Assembly (NCBI RefSeq): GCF_032854445.1
Contig: NC_088300.1
Span: 68,858,984 to 68,922,983, forward strand
From: Liolophura sinensis
Lineage: Eukaryota; Mollusca; Polyplacophora; Chitonida; Chitonidae
DNA length: 64,000 nucleotides
Reading direction: 5' to 3'
Part shown: positions 11,191 to 22,592 of the stretch, piece by piece
Layout of the letters: the number at the start of each line of letters is the position of its first letter
Position numbering within the stretch: the stretch's first letter is position 1
Position numbers and translations under genes: made by a program
Notes under the pieces: model-generated
Databases searched by the model: none
Told to the model about the DNA's origin: nothing
The model's input: only the letters and a program-made list of their open reading frames with translations

Positions 11191-11420
11191 AGGGATTGCC
11201 TCCGTGGCAGACGGAGTTATCGTGCCAGCACGCCAGTTGTGAGTTCGAACCCAGATCATGCTTTCTTCCTTTCCGGCCGTACATGGCCTTGCAGTAGCCT
11301 GCGGATGATCGTGGGTTTCGCCCGGGCTCTGCCTGGTTTAATCCCACCATAATGCTGGCCGCCAACGTATAAGTGAAATATTCTTGAGTCTGAAAACCCC
11401 AATCAATTAAATAAATAAAT
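11191..11420 (+). mobile_element. SINE family A, diverged head
   Basis: Head GCCTCCGTGGCAGACGG, B-box-like GTGAGTTCGAACCC, then body and AATAAATAAAT tail. The head differs from the other copies (CAGCACGCCAG), suggesting a different subfamily. Confidence 0.82.
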
Positions 11421-12079
11421 TTGTATGTGACTTCTGCATTTCAGGAATGCCGTATCAGTAAGATGGAAAAGTATGATTTTGTCTCTTTCTTTAAGAAAGC
11501 CCCGCAGTATTTCATTACTTCATAGGTTATAACCATTTTGTGTTATTGCTTTGCTTTGATTTCGTTGCCTGTTTCCAGATTTTGCGCTGGGGACCAGGCA
11601 ACAAAACGACTCCAATTATGGCTTTCTCCTAAGGGAAGGGAGTTAACTGATGGTGTTTCTAAACACATGTACTTAATACTGTACGCTGGCTTAATTCCCT
11701 TTACACACTTTTTTGCATAGCTTTGCCACACTTGTTAACAATTTTCCAATTTGTTTAAAATGTATCATTTAACTAAACGACATTATATAAGTAAATTATG
11801 TAAAAGTAAGATTTTACTGATTTTAATGGAATAAAAAAGAATGGTCGAATAAACAGATTATATTTAGTATGTCTGTCTTAATTTTTCTACATCTTTGGAA
11901 CATATGTATATTTGTGTGTATGTTTGAAGTTTTAAGTCGAACATTTGAGTAATTTTAGAATAGTGAAAAATAAATAAATCTAATAAATTGCAATTAACAT
12001 CACTACATGTTTTACATGATTCTGCTTAAGCCATGGTGCTAATGAACGTGTAATTTGTTACTATTTATACATTTACATG

Positions 12080-12270
12080 AACAGTTAGAATAACACGTAA
12101 ATTGACAAGAGGCCGTATTTCACCGGGTACGTATGATAACTTGGCAGCTATCACACTGTCGTGGATGCTCTGTTTATTCTCTCTATGCAGTACGTCTTTA
12201 ATTATATTATGTAGTCATATAACGACGAGAAGTCATTTGTTGTGTGTACATATGATGTGTCTACTTGTGG
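12080..12270 (+). repeat. Dispersed repeat family D, copy 3 (longest)
   Basis: The best preserved copy: AACAGTTAGAATAACACGTA, TTGACAAGAGGCCGTATTTC, ACCGGGTACGTATGA, CAGCTATCACACTGTCGTGG, ATGCTCTG. No coding capacity or terminal structure is evident. Confidence 0.6.
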
Positions 12271-12315
12271 CAAGGCGAGTCCGTGAAGTACTCTGAAGGT
12301 TAATACCGACCACAC

Positions 12316-12412
12316 AAGTACGTGGTAAAGTCCTTGGTATGACTCGACCCAGGTTTGATCCAGGGCCTCCCGTCTTCCAGGACGGACGCTTTAATCATTA
12401 TGCCAACGAAGT
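12316..12412 (-). mobile_element. tRNA-like head of SINE family B
   Basis: Reads on the minus strand as a tRNA-derived head: TGGCATAATGATTAAAGCGT (A-box region), a GTCCTGGAAGAC anticodon-like arm, and GGATCAAACCTGGGTCGAGT followed by CATACC. The family B body copies at 46.8 and 50.1-52.3 kb carry the matching GGGTCATACC junction. Confidence 0.65.
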
Positions 12413-12599
12413 AGTCTTCTTTAGAACGTAACTACCGTTTGAACTAGACCAGTCTAGTGGAGCTAAGGTACAAGAGGGTGTATAACTTACTACCTTTTAA
12501 ACATTTAAATAATCAGTCAATATATTAAACCCCAAACAATAATGTGAAATCCGACCTCTTGTAAGTTTACCTAGTTTATGGCTTTATTCTAAGTGTTCA

Positions 12600-15500
12600 T
12601 TGAAGCACAAATATCAATTTATTCCTAAAATGCCATAGCAAACGTTTTTGGCAAATATTTCTGATGTTGTCCACTTGTTTTGTGCTTTGTATGGCAATAG
12701 GAATGGCAGAAATGATTTATTTGTTTATTTGATTGGTGTTTTACGCCATACTCAAGAATATTTCACTTATACGACGGCAGACAGCATCATGGTGGGTGGG
12801 AAAGGGGCCTAGCCCGGGGGAAACCCACGACCATCCGCAGGTTGCTGGAAGGCCTTCCCACGTACGGCCGGAGAGGAAGCCAGCATGAGCTGGACTTGAA
12901 CTCACAGGGTCATTACACTGCGCTAGCGCGCTAAACAACTGAGCCACGGAGGCCCCTTGGCAGAAATGAAGCACACTTTTCTTAAATGTTGTGTTAGACA
13001 TTTATTTATTTATTTTTTTAATCTACAGTTTAAAATTACTATCCACGTGTTATGTACATGCTCTCGTGACGAAAAATGACTGGTAGAAATGAGGAACAGA
13101 GGTAGGTTTTACCTAAGGATTCCAGAAATGTAACGTTTTTGATCTCTGTATTTAGATATTTACCAAACAAGTTTTTCAGGCCTCAACCTAGGGAAAGAGG
13201 GGGGGGGTGTAACAATGGCTTTGAAGTTAAGTCTCCTATCAGGTTCCACGAGTCTGGTAGTCTGGTAGGTAATAAGGTAGGCCAGCCAGAAATATTCTCA
13301 ACACTGTGAAAACAACTATTAGGGAAAGAACAATGGAGTATGGGTTTGGGAGGGAACAGGGGGTGATGGGACTAAGCCTTTGTATAAAGTGTACACGTGA
13401 CTTGTTGCTTCTGAAGTGATCACTAATAGGATCGTTTTCTGAAACCGTGTAAAATCGTTTTGGCCACTTCAAATGTGATACTGGTATTTCTGTCTGCAGA
13501 AGATGGTTTAAGTAAGAATAGCAAAGGAAAGGGACATAGAAGGCTGAATGGCTTCTATGCGTGGTATACACAAAAAATTGACAGGAAGACCGAGGTCGAT
13601 CAGCAAACATGTAGCCTTCAGCTTCTGTGGTGATATCGACAAAAAATAAATAGGGCGACGGTTATAGAAGTTGCCATGATTGATAGATTAGTGGGCAGGG
13701 TAGCCACGAGAGCAGCCCTGATCATGAGAATCACGCGAGTCTAATGTATCATGTGACTATCATTGTCTGACGTCAGTCCACGTGGGACCTCTGGTCGACA
13801 TGATACATATATACCGCCGGGAGGTATTACATCTGTCCAGCATCAAACAGAATTATTCGATATGATGTTGAAAGTGGCATCTCAATCCCAGCCTGCCTGC
13901 CAAAGTCTATTCATTTGGGTTAAATCTGCAAACGTTTAACCCTGTGGCCATAACATTAAGTTTTCGTGTTCGACAGCAAAAGCTATAACATTTTCTAAGT
14001 GTATGGTTGTTCCTCAAATAACACCCGTAATGTTAAAGACAAAACCATTCAGTGTTTTGTTGGTTGTACGGTACAAACATGCACAGAGATAGAAAAATGT
14101 CGTGTTGTATGAAAGAGCTCCGTATAACATTGCTAAGTGAATTTGCTTGCAGCAAGCTGTGTGGTGACCAGTAAAATTTGAAGTAAGCTGGGTGTAACGA
14201 TACTCTCTACGTACATACAATGCATCTGCCCTGGATGACGAGAGACAGGAATGTACGCTTCCTTCTTCGAATATTAATGCTATTCTTAGTTTGGCACTTG
14301 CACGTGGCAATCCCGGCATGGAATATCTAAAACGCCAATGGCTAGATTAGGGATAGATTCTGGTGCATCCGGTGAACATTAATCCTTATCTAAAATGCGC
14401 TCATAAAACGTATACATGTATATCTCACAGGACAATACTGATCCGTCGAAACGCGCAGGAACACAACAACCAAGATTAATTCCCTGTCGATTCCACTGAT
14501 TTACCACAGATTATCTGTGGATGGTAACTAATTACGCGGAACGGAACACCGTTAGAAGAGGGATTATGTAGTTTACAAACGAACTGTGTTTTTTTCAACG
14601 TATAAAGGATGAATGCGGGATGCACACATAAGGGTTCTGCTACGTTAAGTGCATTTATTTATTTAGCTTTATCTTCTGATGTGAATACTATGTAACTTAA
14701 TACACAGCTACTGGCGCACAACGTTTTTACCGATGTGGGGTTTCCGCAAATCTCCTCTCTCTGGAGGGTTGTACAAACGCTCTGTGTTTCACGAAACGAC
14801 AGCCACACAACCTCATTTCCCACCAATATGCTTAAGATATGACGCATTTGAGTGTTCTTAACGCGACCTTACTTCATACAAGCATGAACCAGAAAAGAGG
14901 CATGTCTGTACTTTTACGCCATCGCAGTTTCTAGCAGCAATTTTTCAAATCGTAGGCATAAGTGGAACGCACACCAATTTAATGTTTCATTCCAACTGAA
15001 TTCATTCTATAATTGGCGCTGTAAACTTTTTGGCAAATCTTTGTTATATTGTCCATTTTTGATGTACTTTGTAGGGCGGCGGATAGGAATAGTATAAATG
15101 AGGTGCACCTTTCTTCAATTGTGTTTTAAACGTTTTTTTTTTTTTAATTATTGATTTTATATTTTTTATTATTGCTCTCCACTTGTTGTGTACATACTTC
15201 CATAACTATGTGACGGGTAGAGATGAAGAATAAAGGTAGTTTTTTTCTTTGAAGGATTCAAGAAAGGAAATGTTCTTTGATCTCTATATTTAGTTAGTCA
15301 CATGTTCTAATATGTATTGTGGCAAATTAGCTTTGCAGGCTTCAGACAAGGGGGTAACAATGGCTTTAAATGTAAATCTTCTATCAGATGCCAGGTGTCA
15401 GTCTGGCAGGTAATGAGCTGGGTCAGCCAGAAATATTCTCAACGCTGTCAAAACAACTATTAGGGAAAGAACAATGGAGTATGGGTTTGGGAGGGAACAG

Positions 15501-17050
15501 GGGGTGATGGGACTAAGCCTATGTATAAAATCTACACGTGACTTGTTGCTTCTGAAGTGACCACGAATAGGATCGTTTTCTTTAACTGTGCAAAACTGTT
15601 TTGGCACTTCAAATGTGATACAGCTATTCCTGTCTGCAGAAGCTGCTTTCAGTGAGAGTATCAAAGGAAAACGACCTAGGAGGCTGAATGCATTGTATGT
15701 ATGGTAAACACGGAAAACAGACTTTGAGACCAGCTTCGATGAGCAGACGTTAACTCTTCAGCTTCTTTGGGGATATCGACAGAAAAACAAATAAATAGGG
15801 CGGCGATTATAGAAGTTGCCATGATTGATAGATTAGTGGGCAGGGTAGCCACGAGAGCAGCCCCTGATCATGAGAATCACGCGAGTCTAATGTATCATGT
15901 GACTATCATTGTCAGACGTCGGTCCACGTGGGACCTCTGATCGACATGATACATATATACCGCCGGGAGGTATTACATCTGTCCAGCATCAAACAGAATT
16001 ATTCGATATGATGTTGAATGTGGCATCTCAATCCCAGCCTGCCTGCCAAAGTCTATTCATTTGGGTTAAATCTGCAAACGTTTAACCCTGTGGCCATAAC
16101 ATTAAGTTTTCGTGTTCGACAGCAAAAGCTATAACATTTTCTCCGTGTATGGTTGTTCCTCAAATAACACCCGTAATGTTAAAGACAAAACCATTCAGTG
16201 TTTTGTTGGTTGTACGGTACAAACATGCACAGAGATAGAAAAATGTCGTGTTCTATGAAAGAGCTCCGTATGGCATTGGCGAGTGAATCTGTTTGCAGCT
16301 TACGGTGTTATGAGCGGCAAAAGTGGACAGAAGCTGTGAGTAACGATACTCTGCACATATATACAACGTCTCTGCCTTGGATGACGAGGGACAGGAATGT
16401 ACGCTTCCTTCTTTGAATATTAATGCTATTCTTAGTTTGGCACTTGCAACTGACAATCCCGGCATGGAATATCTAAAACGCCAATGGCTAGATTAGGGAT
16501 AGATTCTGGTGCATCCGGTGAACATTAATCCTTATCTAAAATGCGCTCATAAAACGTATACATGTATATCTCACAGGACAATACTGATCCGTCGAAACGC
16601 GCAGGAACACAACAACCAAGATTAATTCCCTGTCGATTCCACTGATTTACCACAGATTATCTGTGGATGGTAACTAATTACGCGGAACGGAACACCGTTA
16701 GAAGAGGGATTATGTAGTTTACAAACGAACTGTGTTTTTTCAACGTATAAAGGATGAATGCGGGATGCACACATAAGGGTTCTGCTACGTTAAGTGCATT
16801 TATTTATTTAGCTTTATCTTCTGATGTGAATAATATGTAACTTAATACACAGCTACTGGCGCACAATGTTTTTACCGATGTGGGGTTTTCCGCTATCTCC
16901 TAGGTGTTTTACGAAACAGCTGCCACAGGAACCTACTTCCCAATACAATGCACCAGATTTGAAGCATATTGGTGTTTTTGCGCTGCCTATTTCCCCATCA
17001 GCATGTACCAGACATATTTCTATAAGCGTCGTTTCTGTTTAGATGGACAC
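12600..17050 (+). repeat. 2.1 kb tandem direct duplication
   Basis: Unit 1 is about 12600-14930 (including a later SINE) and unit 2 about 14990-17050, offset about 2.14 kb. Identity is mosaic: by eye roughly 75-90% at the outer parts, but about 98-99% over 13630-14110 versus 15775-16250 and over 14320-14750 versus 16470-16880. Between these two near-identical blocks lies a strongly divergent island (14107-14310 versus 16247-16450). Each unit has a TATA-like stretch (ATACATATATACC) at about 13804 and 15949. No gene is convincing in either. Confidence 0.88.
12716..12957 (-). mobile_element. SINE family A with perfect target-site duplication
   Basis: Flanked by the perfect 12-bp duplication TGGCAGAAATGA (12704-12715 and 12958-12969). 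The second unit of the tandem duplication shows the empty site near 15090, so this copy inserted after the duplication. Confidence 0.92.
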
Positions 17051-17086
17051 AGCATGGTATCAATGTTATCTCAATACTTCCTATAG

Positions 17087-17216
17087 AGTTAGCGCGCTAC
17101 CAATGCGGTCGCTGTGAGTTCAAGTCCAGCTCATGCTGGCTTCCTCTCCGGCCATACGTGGGAAGGTCTGCAAGCAACCTGCGGATGGTCGTGGTTTTCC
17201 CCGGCTAATGTCCCGT
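17087..17216 (+). mobile_element. SINE family A, 5' part only
   Basis: Contains TTAGCGCGCTA, GCGGTCGCTGTGAGTTCAAG, CTCCGGCCATACGTGGGAAG and CAACCTGCGGATGGTCGTGG, then breaks off. It lies at the right edge of the tandem duplication. Confidence 0.82.
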
Positions 17217-17950
17217 CATAAAACCTTGTATACCACATTTATTTATCTATAACATTTAAGTATCAATCTGTAAATTTTATTAAGTCGATAGACATGAATT
17301 ATTATCAGATTTTAGTTGAATGCGTTCACTAGAGTGTTTAAAAGGCCTGCTAAACGTGAAAATTGAACACCGCAAAGGTTGTATGTCAAAAACCACATGG
17401 AAAGCGGCGCATGAAGGCGATCGAAATCCGGCTGTGTTTTAGGTATGGTAGAGTTATGGTGACGTCACTGACAAACTAGACACAAATGAAGATATATGGG
17501 TTAAATTTCCCAGCTTTTTATTTATTTATAGATAAAATATTACCCTTTTATCGTTGTGAAAAGCGATATGTTATTCTCTGTGATATAGCATCTGTTATTG
17601 TAGTTATAGTACATAGTTGGGTGTAATAGCATTTTTGTTCGTATTATTGTAAGAAAGATGGTTACAAATAATAAAACCCAGTGAAGGTTGTACAACATGT
17701 TTTTTCGATGGGTATACCTCATGTCTGTCAGTAGAGAAATATTACTTTAGGGTTTTAATGCGTCATATTGAAAATTCTTCATTTTTTTCAGGCTCTCACA
17801 CAAAACATTGTCAAGCTGAAGACAGAATGAATACTTGCGTTTCGAATACACACTTAACTGGTTACACTTTAGGGCTCTTTTGTTGCGCTGTTCAGAGGTT
17901 TAGTTGGGTATAACGTAATACGTTTGAATAATAGATGTACAAACGTATAT

Positions 17951-18173
17951 AGGGGCCTCCGTGGCTCAGTTGCGGCCGCTGTGAGTTCAACTCCAGCTCA
18001 TGCTGGCTTCCTCTCCGGCCGTACGTGGGAAGGTCTGTCAGAAATCTGCGGATGGTCGTGGGTATCCCCCCGGACTCTGCCCGGTTTCCACCCACTATAA
18101 TGCTGGCCGCCGTCGTATAAGTGAAATATTCTTGAGTATGGCGTACAGCACCAATCAAATAAATAAATAAATA
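17951..18173 (+). mobile_element. SINE family A with perfect target-site duplication
   Basis: Head AGGGGCCTCCGTGGCTCAG directly joined to GCGGCCGCTGTGAG (head internally shortened), body and AAATAAATAAATAA tail. Flanked by the perfect 13-bp repeat ACAAACGTATATA (17939-17951 and 18174-18186), so a fairly recent insertion. Confidence 0.93.
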
Positions 18174-19276
18174 ACAAACGTATATACTGGATAAGGTCCT
18201 TCACTTTACATACCCGAAGGTTCGTCAGAAACTTGCCAGAGGTCGATGGTTTAACTATAAAATTATTTAACCATCCGGAATGTGAAAAATTCTTGAACAT
18301 GGTATTAAACACCCATTCTCTTAATACACCGGTTATGATAAAAAGATCATCACTTATTTTATCTGTTTGAATTGTGGATAGTTCAGTTAATACGTATATG
18401 ATTTCTTCCCTTTGGCACATCCATGGCCTTAATCTTCCCCATTGTATTGGCTTGGCTTAGTTCTTGTTCTGACCCTTGTGTCCATAGCTGAAATACACAA
18501 GTGACCAACAACAGTCTAATGAATGACCACACTGTGATTTGAGTCCTCGTTTCATGATTGGAGGAGAGAATATAGAGCAAATCTTAGCAGAGCAAACGTT
18601 CACATAGCACGGAAGTATGGGTGGCAACTTCCCCATAACGACAGTTAGGACGACTATTGTAGTTTACATGCAGAATACACCGACAATTCCAAGTAACTGG
18701 GGATAAGATCTTGGCGCTGGGTCGCGTTTCATTCGAAATCATCAACACACCCTCGTCAGAATATATGAACAGTGAATCTGCTTCTGTTGTTCGAGTGGTC
18801 TTAATACAGTTTGGTGACGAATTAAGCGTGGTTTTAAGCGACCAGGCTCGTGTTTTAGTTCATTTGTCATGATTTTTATCATCCGTACAAATAAATATCA
18901 AGCATAAAGGTCTATGAATGGATTTAGAAACCATTTTGTACCCTATGTTCCATTTAATGTACTGAGCTTTAAGTCATCGCTGGCCAGTAATAAGATCGAA
19001 CTGTTCAAACAGAATTACAGACTTTGTATTTGCTGAGAGGAATACAAAAATACTGGAAATACTGGCCGCACCTTTATTTTCTTATAGAGTACAATAGAAT
19101 ACATTTGACGCACAATTCAGTTAGAGGCAAAATGTATTTGAGACTTGATGGCAAGCGGATGACGAGGAAACAATTCCAGTGCTGCGAAACGTTGTAGATG
19201 AGATACTCATGTAGGTTACTTGAATGAGCTCTAATTTAGATTCCTGTTTCTAACAGCATTTCCATTGACGAAAGTA

Positions 19277-19409
19277 CTTATTTATTTATCTAATGGATGT
19301 TTTTCTCCGTACTCAGGAATATTTCACTTATACGACGACAGCAAGCATTGTGGTGGGAAGAAACCGGGCGCCAGGCGGAAACCCACGACCATCTGCAGGT
19401 TGCTGGCAG
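19277..19409 (-). mobile_element. SINE family A, 5'-truncated, perfect target-site duplication
   Basis: Only tail and 3' body are present, yet the 13-bp duplication ATTGACGAAAGTA is perfect (19264-19276 and 19410-19422). Truncation at the 5' end with intact duplication is the hallmark of incomplete target-primed reverse transcription, so the element was born truncated. Confidence 0.92.
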
Positions 19410-20084
19410 ATTGACGAAAGTAAGTTGCAAACATAGTGCGTGTACTATTTATGCCATTTCGCACACCTGTCTTCCATGTATTAATATGGGCTAACACGAC
19501 GGCGGTTGGGATCAAAGCAAGCAGCCAAAAGAGCATTCCCATGCAGACGAGCAAATAGTTCTCAAGCTGGCTTGCCTAATTTAAGCTCTAATTCAATAAA
19601 CGGCAATCGAGGCAGAGTGGAATGAAGTTTAATGATGTCGCCGTCATGTTGTTTTAGAAATAGATGAGGGTTCGGTCAGGTTCTCCGGAGGGACCGAGGA
19701 TTTGGCTCGGGGGCTTGTTGGTGGCGTGCCAGACCAATGATACCAGTCAGGCTGCCAACTGTCCAGACCCGTAGCCTTAATTCCTCAAAGAAGCCCACGC
19801 TGATTTTATTCCTGGGTTTCGTAAAATAAGAAAAAACGCGGTTAGCGCGTCCGTTGGGTATATTTGTTAATAAACAGACTTCGTTTTTCGATGAATGCTA
19901 TCAACAACAACTGTAGCAGACATGGCTGCCACATACATTTTGTCAAGAGTATGTTACATACTGACCATTTAGGTAGACTGACATGCTACAAATGCTGATG
20001 ACATGCTGATTGTGGGGGCAGCGCAGAGCACCCATTAATGCCTAATCCTTTTTAGTGCACGCTCATTACGTCCATAAACCAGAT

Positions 20085-20735
20085 TTATCCACTAGGACTA
20101 CATTTTGTTCTATTCTTTGGAACATAAAGTAGCACATACGAAATTTCTTCTTTTTTTGTGCAGTATATAACGAGCAGGTATACACCTGTGTAGCTGGAGG
20201 AACATCCTGTACACATAAATTGGTACACGATGTCGCCTCTATATTCTGGCGGTGTTGGATCTTTATTGTTGACTATGGAGTTGATTTTCTTAGTTTTCCA
20301 GCGCGTGATAATTTTAACGGGTCCATTCAGTTCATTATATCTGGGGAGAGTGCGCCGGACCTGGGATGTCATCTTATGGCTTATCTAGGGGAGAGAAAAT
20401 CCGTTGGGTAAACTTTTTGGTTAGATTTTCACATACAGATTTAGGAAAATCATCCCATGACATGAAAGTATTCACGTTATCTAGTTTCCTATTAAATAAG
20501 GTTAAGTTGCTGCAAATCTCTGGTGCTCTGGCGAAGAGGGCCCTAATCCAGGCGCTTTTTATGGCCCATGGTTGGAAACTGTCGTAGTTGATATACTCTT
20601 TGGTACAGGTTGGTTTGCGGAAAATTGTTGTTGAAAGATTGTAGTCAAATTGTACTTGGAACAGGTGTAAACATTGTTGAAATAAAATACAGCGTCTTAT
20701 AATAAACTAATTCGTGAATTTCTCATAAAATATCT
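20085..20735 (-). mobile_element. Penelope-like retroelement remnant (RT end plus GIY-YIG start)
   Basis: Read on the minus strand, 20735 to about 20400 gives a frame typical of the Penelope RT C-terminal region: LSTTIFRKPTC, then KEYINYDSFQPWAIKSAWIR and ALFARAPEICS. After a frame change near 20390 it continues TLPRYNELNGPVK and GDIVYQFMCTGCSSSYTGV, the start of the GIY-YIG endonuclease module (a Y-x-F-x-C-x2-C-x2-Y-G-type motif). The rest of the endonuclease is missing. Both ends are lost, so it is a dead fragment. Confidence 0.82.
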
Positions 20736-22254
20736 TTAGGGGGCTAAACGATTTTGTCTCGTTTTTCCAAGTAATTTCCTACAGATGAAACTATAGGACA
20801 ACAGCTGATGCTAGAAATGTTTAATGCGGAAGTATCTAGCAACAGTATCTGCTTTAAATTTGTGTCTGTTTGCCGTGGTGTCACTCCCCCTCGATCCCTC
20901 AACCGCAAGATTCCTCCCCCTCCCACCCCTCACCATGTAACGGTTCATGTGATGGATAAATCAGTGCACATGACCAAGATTTCCCTGATGCAAATAAGCT
21001 GTAGCGGATTTGGTTGTTCACAAAGGTGCAGTTTAAAATGACCCTGTCGGATGAGAAAAGAAAGGCAAGCTGTAAAGCGTTATCGTAAGATTTGCTGACA
21101 ATTAGACGGCTGTGTTAAAGTATGCACACCGCCTCTCAGGCGCTTTGCCTTGTTAGCCCCTTATTTTTTAAGTGCTGTTATGCAAAATTAAACTGTTTTG
21201 CATTTCGCACATTTTCCAGCTACTTGAAGCCATAACCAATGCAAATCAACCGAATGGCAATAAATGCAATAAATAACTTACAGACATACGTTCATCATAT
21301 GTATTTTATAAACATATTAAAAAAACTTTCGACGTTAAAACATCATACACCTAAATCCAGTGCAATTTAATGATAAACTTGGTTAAAGCATTAAAGACGG
21401 TTTTAACCTAGCTACCAGTTTATACCAAACGAAATTATAGATAGAAAACATTATGGCAGAATTGAAAAGCTTTTCTCGCGATGGCCCCCCCTTGCAGGTT
21501 AGGCAACACTCGCTATATTCGCAGATGACATTAGTTTTTTTTATCAACAATTTAAATTCATTTCTTTTATATACTCTTACACTGTTGTAATGATCATTAA
21601 ATCACTCCTTTTTTATCACTCCCTTGTAACGTTGTGCAACGTTTATGTAAATAGTCGTGCAGTCTGATTATTTTTCTATCTGACACCTATCACCATGTTT
21701 ATCAGCCTGTGTGTACTTTGTGGAGTCGCCAAATAGTAATTTGGCAATACATCTAAAATAAATTTAAACGAATTGCTTGAAACTGTTTCGACTACATTAA
21801 ATAAGAGTGCATCCTTCAAAATTAAATCTGAAATAAACAAACATAGGCTGTCCTCAAGGATGAAAACCAATGGTGAAAGTCAATTTGTGTACAGCACGTG
21901 TAATTTTACACCTTTTATGTTTAGTTCGTGAGGAGAATTTGTATGAAGGCGATTGATCGATAATTAGTTAATCATCTTTGGCAGCGTAACAGCTGTAATC
22001 TCCTTTTAGTGACACGTTATTGCCAGTTTGATTGACTAACTGGAGAATTAATCGACGTTATTCTGAGTTTTTGGGGCAAGTCATGTAGATGTGGTACCAG
22101 CACAGGTCGAAGTTCCGTCTCAACAGTTTTCTTCAAGCTCAGAGCAGCTTCAGTTCCATCTGCGATAGATGTGATTTTGGTAACTTGACATTTATTAAAG
22201 GGGCGTTCGGACTGTGCTGATGTGTTTATTTATTTCACTCGTGTTCAACGCTTT

Positions 22255-22592
22255 GATAAAGAATTTTTGTTTATTTATGTGACTGATAATTAAACTCAGT
22301 GATAAAGAATTTGTGTTTATTTTATTTCACTGATGTTTCACGCGGTGATAAAGATTTTGTATTTATTTGACGGGTGTCTAACGCAGTGATTAAGATAATG
22401 TATTTTTTTATATGACAGGTGTTTAACGCAGTGATAAAGATAATGTATTTATTCATGTGACTGGTAATTGACGCGGTGATCTGGAATTTTTTCTTTATTT
22501 ATTTGACTGCTGTTTAACTAATAATAAAGACTTTGTGTTTATTTATTTGACTGGTGATTAACGCGGTGATAAAGACTTTGTGTTTATTTATA
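22255..22592. repeat. Minisatellite, ~45 bp unit, 8 copies
   Basis: Units read approximately GATAAAGA-TTTGTGTTTATT, TATTTGACTGGTGTTTAACG, CGGT. Copies vary by 10-25%. The second half resembles the inverted SINE family A tail (ATTTATTTGATTGGTGTTTTACGCC). Confidence 0.85.

Larger units (their letters stand above)
8548..12590. other. Intergenic, no gene recognised
   Basis: Apart from the SINE and family D copies listed separately, I see no exon with matching splice sites or known motif. The 189-codon minus-strand frame near 10690-11259 begins and ends in SINE sequence. Confidence 0.5.

Noticed and set aside
10690-11259. 189-codon open frame on the minus strand, the longest in the window
   Set aside because: Both ends lie in SINE family A sequence, with no motif and no splice context; a chance frame between two SINEs.
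14014-14319. 101-codon minus-strand frame, paralogous to 16253-16465
   Set aside because: The paralogue stops early, there are no clear splice sites, and substitutions look neutral; kept only as part of the divergent-island finding.
16198-16416. Plus-strand frame in the second duplication unit, with several cysteines
   Set aside because: The equivalent frame in unit 1 has two stop codons; not conserved.
18383-18580. Minus-strand 65-codon frame with a hydrophobic segment and charged tail
   Set aside because: No start context, splice partner or family resemblance.
19430-19554. Minus-strand frame starting MLFWLLALIPTAVVLAH, signal-peptide-like, with a possible GT donor
   Set aside because: No second exon in matching phase and no homology; hydrophobic frames are common by chance here.
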